A program made the position numbers and the translations under genes. Below the pieces are notes generated by a model. It was not told the DNA's origin, did not search any database, and saw only the letters and a program-made list of their open reading frames with translations. A stretch of 64,000 nucleotides of DNA from JACCZX01 sp963824935. GTDB taxonomy: Bacteria > Pseudomonadota > Gammaproteobacteria > Burkholderiales > Burkholderiaceae_F. Below are positions 8,782 to 18,710 of this stretch, one piece after another (positions within the stretch are counted from its first letter, which is position 1; the number at the start of each line of letters is the position of its first letter). The DNA is taken from assembly GCA_963824935.1 (NCBI GenBank), contig CAWGRF010000002.1, forward strand, positions 62,001 to 126,000. Direction: 5' to 3'.

Positions 8782-8859
8782 CCGAGAACCATCTTCAAGC
8801 CAGTATATCGAGCAGGTCACGTAAACTCCGCGCGCTTTTCACGGCGAAATCTCATCTGC

Positions 8860-10858
8860 ATGCAAAGCAACCAACGCGGGTCGCGGCGCGCCGCAAACTA
8901 CGGCGAAGAATCGATCCGAGTACTAAAGGGACTGGAACCGGTCAAGCAGCGGCCGGGCATGTACACGCGCACCGAAAGTCCGCTGCACATCGTGCAGGAG
9001 GTGATCGATAACGCTTCGGACGAGATTCTCGCGGGTTTCGGAACGCGTATCGACGTTACCTTGGAAAGTGATGGCGCGGTGGCCGTTGAAGACGACGGGC
9101 GCGGCATTCCGGTTGGATTGCATCCCGAAGAAAAGGAGCCGGTTGTCGAAATCGTTTTCACGCGCCTGCATGCGGGCGGCAAGTTCGACAAGCGCGCCGG
9201 CGGCGCGTATTCATTTTCCGGCGGACTGCATGGTGTCGGCGTCTCGGTCACCAACGCGTTGGCGTCACGGCTCGAGGTTACGGTCTGGCGCGAAGGCAAG
9301 GTGCACACGATCGCGTTTGCCAACGGCGACGTCAGCACCCCGTTGAAGTCGGTTGCGTCAAAAGGGGCGAGCAAGCCGAGCGGTACGCGCGTCAAGGTGT
9401 GGCCGAACCCCAAGTACTTCGACACGCCGCAGATTCCGGTCGACGAGCTGGAGCGACTGTTGCGCAGCAAGGCAGTGCTGTTGCCCGGCACTGAGATCAC
9501 GCTGACGATCGAGAAGTCCAAGGGCGCGGCTGGCACGACCCAGCGTTGGCGCTATCAAGGCGGGCTGCGCGAGTATCTGCTCGGCTCGCTTGCGTCCGAC
9601 CCGTTGTTGCCGCCGTTCGAATCGAGCGCGTTCGCGGCGGCCGATGATCCGACTTTTGCCGAGGGCGAAGGCGCCAACTGGGTGATCGTGTGGACCGAAG
9701 ACGGTCCGGTCACGCGCGAGTCGTATGTGAATCTGATCCCAACTTCGGCCGGCGGCACCCACGAGGCGGGATTGCGCGAAGGACTGTTCGGGGCGGTGCG
9801 CGCGTTTATCGATGCACACCAGCTCTTGCCAAAGGGCGTCAAGCTATTGCCGGAAGACGTGTTCGCGCGCGCAAGCTTCGTGCTCTCGGCGAAGGTACTC
9901 GACCCGCAGTTTCAGGGCCAGGTGAAAGAGCGGCTGCTAAGCCGCGATGCATTGCGGCTGGTGTCATCGTTCGTTCGCCCGCAACTCGAGTTTTGGCTCA
10001 ATCACAATCCGAACGAAGGCCGCCGGCTGGCCGAACTCGTGGTGGCGCAGGCCCAGGCACGAGCGCGTGCCGATCAAAGAGTCGAGAAGAAAAAGGGCTC
10101 TGCGGTCGCGGTCCTGCCCGGAAAGCTGACCGATTGTGAATCGACCGAGATCGCGCGCAACGAACTGTTCTTGGTCGAAGGCGATTCCGCCGGAGGCTCC
10201 GCCAAAATGGGGCGTGATAAGGAGTTCCAGGCCATATTGCCCCTGCGCGGGAAAGTGCTCAACACATGGGAGGTCGAGCGCGACCGGCTATTCGGCAACG
10301 CCGAGGTGCACGATATTGCGGTGGCGATCGGTGTTGATCCGCACGGGCCGAACGATGAGCTCGATCTTGAAGGCCTGCGCTACGGCAAGATCTGCGTGCT
10401 TGCGGATGCCGACGTTGATGGTTCTCACATTCAAGTGTTATTGCTGACGCTGTTTTTCCGCCACTTTTCGCAGCTCGTGCATCGCGGACACATCTACGTC
10501 GCACGGCCGCCGCTATACAGAGTCGACGTACCGGCGCTCGGGCAAGCGGCCGGCGCGTCGCCTGTATTGCCTGGACGAAGCAGAGCTCGATACGACTCTC
10601 GAAAAGCTGATCGACGAAAAAGTGAAGGAGGGCAGCTGGAGTATCGCGCGCTTCAAGGGGCTGGGCGAAATGAGCCCGGAACAGCTTTGGGAGACGACGA
10701 TGAATCCGGATACCCGGCGCTTGATGCAAGTGGGATTAGGCGATGTCGCCAACGCCGAAACTGCAGCGACGATGACGATGCTAATGGGCCGTGCCGAGAG
10801 CCAGGCACGAAGAGCGTGGCTGGAGGAGTACGGAAACAGTGTTGAGGCCGACATATAG
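8860..10858 (+). CDS. parE: DNA topoisomerase IV subunit B (frame broken near the 3' end)
   Basis: ATPase subunit of topoisomerase IV, decatenating chromosomes with ParC. GHKL ATPase motifs are visible (VIDNASDEIL, DDGRGIPVG, GLHGVGVSVTNAL), as is the TOPRIM block LVEGDSAGGSAKMGRD followed by ADADVDGSHI. The ATG at 8860 (MQSNQRGSRR) is preferred; upstream in-frame codons run into tRNA-Arg. At 10540-10542 an extra G in a GGG run shifts the frame; removing it gives LGKRPARRLYCLDEAELD and continues to FKGLGEMSPEQLW and the stop at 10858. Reconstructed length is about 665 residues. Confidence 0.95.
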
Positions 10859-10997
10859 GGAGGCGTTCCGCGTCCGCCTTTCGCATGTCGGGTGGCGACG
10901 GCAATACAACTGGACGCAAATGCGCCCGTACACGTGGGCTTGTACTGAGCTTGCTTATAGGCATACTTCGGCGCGCGATAGTCGCTAAAGGGTCCCG

Positions 10998-13900
10998 ATG
11001 CCGGGGTCATCGACACAAGCCTCGACCAACGTCATCACGCGCGTAACCCGGTATCTGGCGCTTGCAGCGCAGTCACGCTGGTTGCGTGTCTCGATCGGCA
11101 CACTCGGTGTCGTATTCGTTCTCGTCCTGATGGCGGAGATTCTGCCGCCATCGTCGTCTCCAAACGGGGCGTCTTGGCTCGCCGTACCGCAGTTACGGAC
11201 GGTCGTCGGCGCCGCTCTGCTGATCGCATTGGCGTTCTGGCTGATCGGCAGCCGCTTTGCAATCGACGATATGCAGGCCCGCGCGCGTGCATGGGAGCGA
11301 TCGATCGAGTCGATGAACGTCGGTATCGCGTTGTACGACAACGATGGACCGGCTGCTCAACTGCAACGCGGCGTTTCGCGCGCTGTATCCCGAGGTTGCA
11401 CACATGTTGGTGCCCGGCGCGCAGTTCTATGACGTCGTCACCGAGTACTACAAGGTCGCCCCGGCTGAAGTGATTGACGGCCGCTCGCTCGAGGAGTTTC
11501 TCGCAGAGGCGCGCCGACGCCGCAGCGGTTCCGAGGTGACCGAGATCGTCCGCCGTTTGCACAATCGCTGGCTGTTGATGACCGACTGTCGCACGACCGA
11601 CGGCGGCATCATCAGCTTTCGACGCGATATCACCGAACAGAAGCTGATCGAGTACGAGTTATCGAAACGCCGCAGGTTGATCGACGATTTGACGGAGCTT
11701 ACGTATGACTGGTTCTGGCGGACGGATGCCGAGGGCCGTTTCGTCGAATTTTCGGAGCGGATGGAACGGTATTTCAAGAAATCTTGCGCGGATCTGATTG
11801 GAAAGCATCGCTCCGATATGCCGATGTTCGAGGCAGATCCACAGCTGTACGCCGAGTACCTTGGTCACATCGAACGTCGTGAACCCATTCCATGGTTCAC
11901 CTATCGAACGGAGCGCGGCGATGGCGCGCGGATGTGGGTCGCTGTCACAGGTAAACCGATCTTCGACGAGCACGGGGAGTTTCAAGGCTATTACGGCGCC
12001 GGTCGCGACGTGACTGAGCGTGAAGAAACACTCGCAGCGCTACGCAAGAGCGAAGAACGCTTTCGCGCGTTGACGATGCTCGTGAGCGAGTGGTACTGGG
12101 AAACAGATTCCGATCTAAGGATCTTGCAGGTACACGGCGCCCCCGGCCATGAAGGGCGAATGCAGCAATTGATGCAGGGGCGCCGCTTGTGGGAAATCGA
12201 AGGGCTCGACCCATCGATGCCGGTAAATTGGGACCAGCTGAAACGCGATATCGACCAGCGGCGTGCGTTCAAGCATCTGAAGCTCAAGCTCAGTGGAGAC
12301 CACGGCGGCCAGAACTCGTACTACGAAGTGTCTGGCCAGCCGGTGATCGAGCACGGCGAATTTGTCGGCTATCGAGGGCTCGCATGGGATGTGACAGAGC
12401 GCGAGTCTTTGATTGCGAAAATTTCGGATAGCGAGGCGCGCTTTCGCGCACTGACCGAGTTGTCGTCCGACTGGTACTGGGAGATGGATGAACATTTGCG
12501 CTTTACGCGGCTGCGACGCGGAGTGCGCGATATGTTCCATATGCATGATGATGAGATCATCGGCAAGCATCGTTGGGAGTTGCCTGGTGAACTGATTCAG
12601 CCCTCATCGTGGGACGAGCATCGCGCCACGTTGCTTGCGCGCAAACCGTTTCGCGATGTGATGTTCCGGCGCTGGATGCCCGACGGTTCGTTCGTCTACA
12701 ACGTCACCAGCGGCGACCCCGTCTATGACAGCGAAGGAAAATTTGCCGGCTATCGCGGCATCGGCAAGAACATTACCGAGCAGGTGAAATCGCAGGAGCG
12801 CATCGAGCGGCTGGCAACCGTGGATGAGCTCACGCAGCTTGCCAACAGGCAAACCTTCGATGAACACGCCGGGCGCATGCTGGCCAATGCGTATGCCGGC
12901 AACAAGCGCTGTGCCTTGCTGTTTATCGACCTGGATAATTTCCGATTGCTGAACAATGGCTACGGCCATCGGGTCGGCGATCAGATGCTGTCGATCGTGG
13001 CCAGTCGCATGCGCAATGTGATCGGCGAGCCGCATCTAATGGGCCGCCGTGGCGGCGACGAACTGGTGGCGTTGCTGATCGATATTCCGCGCGGAGAGTA
13101 TGCGGTCGAGCTCGCCAAGTCCTTAATCCGCTCGATCTCGGAACCGGCGCGAGTGCTTGGTATGGAAGTCGCGGTCACGCCGTCGGTGGGCATCAGCTTT
13201 TTCCCGCAGGACGGGGTCGACCTCGATTCGCTGCTAAATGCGGCCGATGCTGCGATGTATCAGGCCAAGGACAGCGGGCGCCAGACCTATGCGTTCTACA
13301 CACCGACGGTTGCGCGTCGCGCGGACTTGCGCCTGCGCCTGGAGCAGCGCCTGCGCAAGGCAGTGGAAGCGCGCGATTTCAAGCTCGTCTATCAGCCGAT
13401 GATTTCACTGAATGACGGCAAGCTGGTGGGCGCCGAAGCCCTGATCCGCTGGCGCGATGCCGAACTCGGCGACATTCCTCCGGCGGAATTCATCCCGATT
13501 GCCGAAGAGTCCGGGCTCATCGTCGCACTCGGTGAATGGGTGTTGCATGAAGCCTGCCGCGCCCGACGCGACTGGCGCATGCAAGGCCTGGACATCCCGC
13601 CGCTGTCGATCAACATGGCAGGTGTGCAACTGCGCCAGCTGAGCTGCGTCGAAGGCTTGATCAACGTCCTGAACGAATACGACGTTTCTCCCGACAGCAT
13701 CGAGGTCGAAGTCACCGAAACCGGCTTGCTCGACACGTCGGCCGTGTCGCGCGAAAACCTGGTGCGTATGCGCAATGCCGGCGTCAGAATCGCGCTCGAC
13801 GATTTCGGCGTCGGCTTCTCGAGCCTGGCGCACCTGCGCGATCTGCCGATTCACCGGCTCAAGATCGATCGCAGTTTCACCGTCGAGTGCATGCGCGACG

Positions 13901-14127
13901 CGCGCACGTTGACGATCGTCAAGGCGGTGATCGACATGGCGCGCTCACTCGGCATCAGCATCACCGCGGAAGGCATCGAAACACAGGCGCAGCAGACGTG
14001 GATGCAGCACCTGGGTTGCGATTCGGCGCAAGGCTATCTGTTTGCGCGGCCGATGAACGTCGATGACTTCGTGCGAATGTTTATCGACCGGCGTGGTGTT
14101 GGGCGGGAACGGTCGCTGATGCACTGA
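10998..14127 (+). CDS. Membrane PAS-GGDEF-EAL protein (c-di-GMP turnover; frame broken)
   Basis: About 1,042 residues after correction. Two membrane helices (residues 30-52 and 65-85) are followed by four PAS-like segments, three of them with the repeated DWFWRTD / EWYWETD / DWYWEMD pattern. Then come a GGDEF domain with GGDEL at 13051-13065 and an EAL domain with EAL at about 13435. The EAL catalytic set looks intact (EALIRW, SINMAG, EVTETG, LDDFG, LKIDRSF, AEGIE), so phosphodiesterase activity is likely. A G insertion at 11345-11346 breaks the frame after YDND; removing it gives YDNDDRLLNCNAAFRALYPE. Stimulus unknown. Confidence 0.88.
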
Positions 14128-14730
14128 GGTGCGTGGATAGCAGCGGTAGCCGTGGCCGCACCGCCGGTGGGCGTCGATCTCAGCGCCGGTAGCAGCAGCG
14201 GCTGACGCAGCTGCGCCGCCTAAGGCGTCGGGCACTTCGTGCCGACCACTGCGGTACTCGCCGCGCGCGCGGGCCCGTAAACTCGCTGCGCTCAGACAAC
14301 GGGCCCGAAAGCCTCGCGCTCGGCTCCGTTCCTCGGGCGACGCCTCCAAGGCGGCGCATCTGCGCCAGCCGCTGCTGTCGCGACAATGCCTCGTGCGAGG
14401 TGTTTTTTCTCTTCTCCTCAATCGAGGCAGCGTCCCTCGCGCCAGCGTTTGGTGTAGCGGCGCTGCCTTTAGAGTCGTCGCCCGAGGAGCGGAGCGCCGG
14501 CGGGTCTCTAAGGGCCTGCTGTCTGAGCGCAGCGAGTTTGCAGGCCCGCCGCTGGCGCGAGTACCGCAGTGGTCGGCACGAAGTGCCCGACGACTCAGGC
14601 AGCGCCGCTACGCCAAACGCTGGCGCGCCGCGACGGAACATAAGCGGCGGCAAGATCAGGCCTGCGCGTTCGCGCCGACATCACGCGGACGGCCAGTAGA
14701 ATCCGCGGCGCGTCGTCTCGACGCGTTCCA
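14128..14730. repeat. Intergenic region of nested inverted repeats
   Basis: No gene is supported in these 603 bases. 14227-14261 is a perfect 35-base inverted copy of 14557-14591. 14279-14298 is a perfect inverted copy of 14520-14539, and 14331-14341 of 14477-14487. Together they make two roughly 115-base modules (14227-14341 and 14477-14591) facing each other. 14439-14468 is an inverted copy of 14597-14626 with one mismatch, and 14190-14229 is an imperfect inverted copy of 14340-14380. Conceptual translations give the LSERSEF string often seen in spurious ORFs over dispersed repeats. Confidence 0.85.
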
Positions 14731-17076
14731 ATGGCCGAACAACAAACTCTCTTTTCTGCCGCCGGTGATGGCGGCGATGGCGATGACTCGCTGACGCTGG
14801 CGCGCTTTGCGCAGCAAGCCTATCTCGACTACGCGATCTCGGTGGTCAAGGGGCGGGCGCTGCCCGATGGCTCCGATGGGCAGAAGCCGGTGCAGCGGCG
14901 CATTCTGTATGCGATGAACGCGATGGGACTGGCTTCGGGCGCGCGGCCGGTCAAGTCTGCGCGCGTTGTCGGCGATGTACTGGGGCGCTATCACCCGCAC
15001 GGGGACCAGGCGGCGTACGACGCGTTGGTACGCATGGCGCAGGATTTTTCGTTGCGCTATCCGCTGATCGATGGTCAAGGCAATTTCGGCAGCCGCGATG
15101 GAGACGGTGCCGCGGCGATGCGCTACACCGAGGCGCGCTTGACTCCGATCGCGCGTCTGCTGCTCGACGAGATCGACGAAGGCACGGTGGATTTCATGCC
15201 GAACTACGACGGTTCAACGCAAGAGCCCAGACTGCTGCCGGCGCGACTTCCGGTCGTGTTGTTGAACGGCGCATCGGGAATCGCGGTCGGCATGGCTACC
15301 GAGATTCCGTCGCATAACCTAGCCGAAGTCGCGGCAGCAGTGTTGCTGCTGTTGAAAAATCCGAAAGCGACTCTCAAAGAAGTGCTGCGCGAAATGCCAG
15401 GGCCGGATTTTCCGGGAGGCGGCCAGATCATTTCGTCGGCCGACGATATCCGAGATGTGTACGCCAGCGGCCGCGGCAGCGTCAAAGTGCGTGCGCGCTT
15501 CGAGTTCGAGGAACTGGCGCGTGGCCAGTGGCAGCTGATCGCGACCGAGCTGCCACCAGGCACATCGACGCAGCGCGTGCTCGAAGAGATCGACGAACTG
15601 ACGAATCCGAAGATTCGCGCCGGCAAGAAGGCGCTGAGCGTCGAGCAGCAGCAACTCAGGCAGCTGGTGCTGTCAGTGCTCGACACGGTGCGCGATGAGT
15701 CGGGCAAGGACGCTGCGGTGCGGCTGGTATTCGAGCCGCGCACTTCCAGGATTGATCGCGATGAATTCACCCGAACGCTGCTGGCGCAAACCAGCATGGA
15801 GGCCAACGCGCCGATCAACCTGGTGATGATCGGCGGCGATGGCCGACCGCGCTGCAAGCCGTTGACCGAAGTGCTGCTCGAGTGGATCGAGTTCCGCATC
15901 GCGACGGTGCGTCGGCGTTCGCAGCATCGGTTGCAGAAGGTCGATGACCGGATTCACATCCTCGAAGGCCGACAGCTGGTGCTGCTGTCGATCGATAAGG
16001 TTGTCAAGCTGATCCGCAACTCGGACGAACCGAAGCCGGAGTTGATACGGGCGTTCAAGTTATCCGAACGCCAGGCCGACGACATTCTCGAATTGCGTCT
16101 GCGTCAATTGGCGCGGCTCGAAGGATTCCGCATCGAACAGGAACTGGCCGAACTTCGCAAGGAGCAATCCGCGCTTGGCAAGCTGCTCGGATCGGATGCC
16201 GCCTTGCGCAAACTGGTCGGTAAGGAAATAGAGGACGACGCGAAGAAGTATGGAGTAAATGATCCGCGCCGCACGCTGATCAAACCCGCTGAACGCGCGA
16301 GTGTTGAAGTCAAGGTCAGCGACGAGCCGGTGACGGTCATCGTCTCTGGAAACGGCTTCGCGCGCGCGCGAGCTGGCCACGGCCATGATCCGGCGCAGTT
16401 CACGTTCAAGACCGGCGATGCGCTCTATGGCGCGTTCGAGTGCCGCACAGTGGACTCGCTGATCGCGATCGGCAGCAATGGCCGTGTTTACACGGTACCC
16501 GTGGCGCAACTGCCATCGGCACGCGGCGACGGCGCGCCGGTCACATCGATGATCGATCTCGCGGCGGACACGCGGCTCGTCGGCTACATCGCTGGTCCTC
16601 CGTCGCAACCGCTGCTGCTAGCGACGAGCGGCGGTTTTGGCTTTGCAGCGACACTCGGCGATATGGTGACGCGGCAGCGCGCGGGCAAGCAATTCATCGA
16701 TGTTGACGCAGAAGCTGAGCCGCTGCGCCCGCAGGCGGCCGATCCTGCAACCGATCGCATGATCGCTTGTTTGTCCGCGCGGGGCCGCGTGCTGGTGTTC
16801 GACGCAACGGAAATGAAAGCGCTGGCAGCCGGCGGGCGCGGAGTGACGCTGATGGACCTCGATGATGACGAAAAGCTGCTTGCTGCGCTGCCGATTTCCG
16901 ACAGCGGCGTCATCTTCACCGCAACCAAAGGTGCTGCGGGCAAGCCGGTCGAGGTGCGGTTGACGGGCACGGCGCTCGCCGCGCAGCATGGCCATCGTGC
17001 GCGCAAAGGCAAGCTGGTCGATTCGAAACTGAGGCCGCCGTTCAGGTTGACGAAGCCGCGCGAGTCCGCGTCGTAG
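14731..17076 (+). CDS. parC: DNA topoisomerase IV subunit A
   Basis: Cleavage-religation subunit of topoisomerase IV, 781 residues. The N-terminal block LDYAISVVKGRALPDGSDGQ, the QRDR YHPHGDQAAYDALVRMAQ and the catalytic Tyr in MRYTEARL (about residue 132) are clear; the C-terminal beta-pinwheel begins near residue 530. The residue matching E. coli Ser80 is Gln and Glu84 is Asp. It is separated from parE by the GGDEF-EAL gene and the repeat region, so parE and parC are near but not adjacent. Confidence 0.95.
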   Translation: MAEQQTLFSAAGDGGDGDDSLTLARFAQQAYLDYAISVVKGRALPDGSDGQKPVQRRILYAMNAMGLASGARPVKSARVVGDVLGRYHPHGDQAAYDALVRMAQDFSLRYPLIDGQGNFGSRDGDGAAAMRYTEARLTPIARLLLDEIDEGTVDFMPNYDGSTQEPRLLPARLPVVLLNGASGIAVGMATEIPSHNLAEVAAAVLLLLKNPKATLKEVLREMPGPDFPGGGQIISSADDIRDVYASGRGSVKVRARFEFEELARGQWQLIATELPPGTSTQRVLEEIDELTNPKIRAGKKALSVEQQQLRQLVLSVLDTVRDESGKDAAVRLVFEPRTSRIDRDEFTRTLLAQTSMEANAPINLVMIGGDGRPRCKPLTEVLLEWIEFRIATVRRRSQHRLQKVDDRIHILEGRQLVLLSIDKVVKLIRNSDEPKPELIRAFKLSERQADDILELRLRQLARLEGFRIEQELAELRKEQSALGKLLGSDAALRKLVGKEIEDDAKKYGVNDPRRTLIKPAERASVEVKVSDEPVTVIVSGNGFARARAGHGHDPAQFTFKTGDALYGAFECRTVDSLIAIGSNGRVYTVPVAQLPSARGDGAPVTSMIDLAADTRLVGYIAGPPSQPLLLATSGGFGFAATLGDMVTRQRAGKQFIDVDAEAEPLRPQAADPATDRMIACLSARGRVLVFDATEMKALAAGGRGVTLMDLDDDEKLLAALPISDSGVIFTATKGAAGKPVEVRLTGTALAAQHGHRARKGKLVDSKLRPPFRLTKPRESAS

Positions 17077-17077
17077 C

Positions 17078-18181
17078 GTGATCCGCGGTGATCTGTCCTT
17101 CCGTCTCGCGACACCGCGAATCCGCATTCTGTTCGTCGCTGGGCTGCTCGCCGGCGCGTGCGCACCCGTGAATCCGGACTACGACGCCTCCAAGCCGCAT
17201 CACACGCGTGAAGGCTTTCGCAACACTGCGCCGACCCGCAGCAGATCAACTGGCGAATTCTTGCGCTGGCAACGCGAACGCCGGGAGCTCGACATTCCGG
17301 CACCGAAGATTGATCTTGCTGTTGTGCCTCCCGATCTGCCGTTCATTCAAGGCAACCGCACGCAATTTGCAGTCACTTATATCGGGCACGCCACGGTGCT
17401 GGTGCAACTCGGCGGCGTTAACGTGCTCACCGATCCGCATTTTTCGCAGCGCGCGTTTCCGGTTCAGTTTGCCGGGCCGCGGCGCTGGCAACCACCTGGT
17501 GTCGCGTTGAGCGATCTGCCGCATATCGACGTCGTGCTGATCTCGCACAATCACTACGACCACCTGGATAAGGACAGCGTCGTCGCGCTGAACCGGCAAG
17601 CCGGGGGCGCTCCGCTGTTTGTCGTGCCGCTGGGTATCGATCGCTGGATGAAAGAAGTGGGCATCGATAACGTCAAGGCGATGGACTGGTGGCAGCGGCA
17701 CACCGTCAACGGTGTGACGATCACCTTCGTACCGGCGCAGCACTGGAGCCGTCGCACGCTAGCCGACCGCAATCAAACGCTGTGGGGAGGATTTGTGGGT
17801 CAGACAGCTAAAGCGGGCGAGGCTGGCGGCCGCTCGTTCTACTTTGCCGGTGACACCGGATACGGTCCGGACTTTGCTGAAATCGGCCGGCGCTTCGACG
17901 GTATCGATCTGGCGCTGATTCCGGTCGGCGCCTATGAGCCGCGCTGGTTTATGGCTGATCAGCATGTGAATCCGGACGAAGCGATCCTCATTCATCGCGA
18001 TATCAAGGCGCGCCGGTCGGTCGGCATACACTGGGGCACATTCCTGTTGACCGATGAGCCGCTCGATCAGCCGCTTTCCGATCTCAACGTGGCGCGCGTG
18101 AAGGCGGGCATCGACGCGCGCGACTTCTTGACGTTGCGGCACGGACAAACACTGAACCTCGACACCGAACCCAAGCGATGA
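17078..18181 (+). CDS. Metallo-beta-lactamase-fold lipoprotein (NAPE-PLD/UlaG-like)
   Basis: 367 residues from a GTG one base after the parC stop. A short hydrophobic N-terminus ends in LLAGAC, a lipobox, suggesting an outer- or inner-membrane lipoprotein. The metal motif SHNHYDHLD is at about residues 158-166, with GDTGYGP and the terminal HWGTFLLTDEPL as further ligand regions. The family includes NAPE-phospholipase D homologues and L-ascorbate-6-phosphate lactonases; phospholipid hydrolysis is possible but unproven. Its stop overlaps the next start as ATGA. Confidence 0.85.
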   Translation: MIRGDLSFRLATPRIRILFVAGLLAGACAPVNPDYDASKPHHTREGFRNTAPTRSRSTGEFLRWQRERRELDIPAPKIDLAVVPPDLPFIQGNRTQFAVTYIGHATVLVQLGGVNVLTDPHFSQRAFPVQFAGPRRWQPPGVALSDLPHIDVVLISHNHYDHLDKDSVVALNRQAGGAPLFVVPLGIDRWMKEVGIDNVKAMDWWQRHTVNGVTITFVPAQHWSRRTLADRNQTLWGGFVGQTAKAGEAGGRSFYFAGDTGYGPDFAEIGRRFDGIDLALIPVGAYEPRWFMADQHVNPDEAILIHRDIKARRSVGIHWGTFLLTDEPLDQPLSDLNVARVKAGIDARDFLTLRHGQTLNLDTEPKR

Positions 18182-18645
18182 GAGTCATCTACACGTCACT
18201 GTTGTTTGCCCACGTACTTGGCGTCGTCGTCTGGGTCGGCGGCATGTTCGTTCTGCACTTCGCCGTGCGGCCGTCGGCAGCCCGGTTGGCGGAACCGTCG
18301 GCGCGATTGACGTTGCTCTCGTCGGTTCTCAGCCGCTTCATGTCCTGGGCGGCGATCGCGGTGATCGTGGTGCTTGCCAGTGGACTGGCGATGATTTTCA
18401 TTGGCGGCGGCTTCAGGAACGCGCATCTGTCTGTGCATCTGATGTTGGCGGTCGGGCTGGTGATGATGGCGCTGTATGCACATATTCGCTTTGCGCCATT
18501 TGGACGTATGCGTAAAGCCGTGGCGGTCAGCGACTGGCAGACTGCCGGCGCCAATCTCGACACGATTCGCAAATTGGTATCGATCAACCTCGTGCTCGGA
18601 ATCGTCACGATCGCGATTGCAACGATCGGACGCGCCGCGCTGTAA
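18178..18645 (+). CDS. CopD-like small integral membrane protein
   Basis: 155 residues with four predicted helices (about 5-28, 55-78, 85-105, 132-152). The first helix HVLGVVVWVGGMFVLHFAV is typical of CopD/DUF2269-like proteins, with His near the membrane face. Translationally coupled to the metallo-beta-lactamase-fold gene by ATGA overlap. Copper or heme involvement is only a family-level possibility. Confidence 0.75.
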   Translation: MRVIYTSLLFAHVLGVVVWVGGMFVLHFAVRPSAARLAEPSARLTLLSSVLSRFMSWAAIAVIVVLASGLAMIFIGGGFRNAHLSVHLMLAVGLVMMALYAHIRFAPFGRMRKAVAVSDWQTAGANLDTIRKLVSINLVLGIVTIAIATIGRAAL

Positions 18646-18710
18646 ATTCGGACGTTCTTGCTGACCATTGCCGCTGCGCTACCCAAGCGCTCGGAGAACT
18701 CGCTCTTGGT

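Noticed and set aside
8755..8859. N-terminal extension of parE
   Set aside because: It overlaps tRNA-Arg and is not ParE-like; ATG 8860 begins the recognisable protein.
14180..14794. Several overlapping frames over the repeat region, with LSERSEF-like strings
   Set aside because: They lie on both strands of the inverted repeats, have no ribosome-binding sites, and no similarity to a known protein; a repeat artefact.
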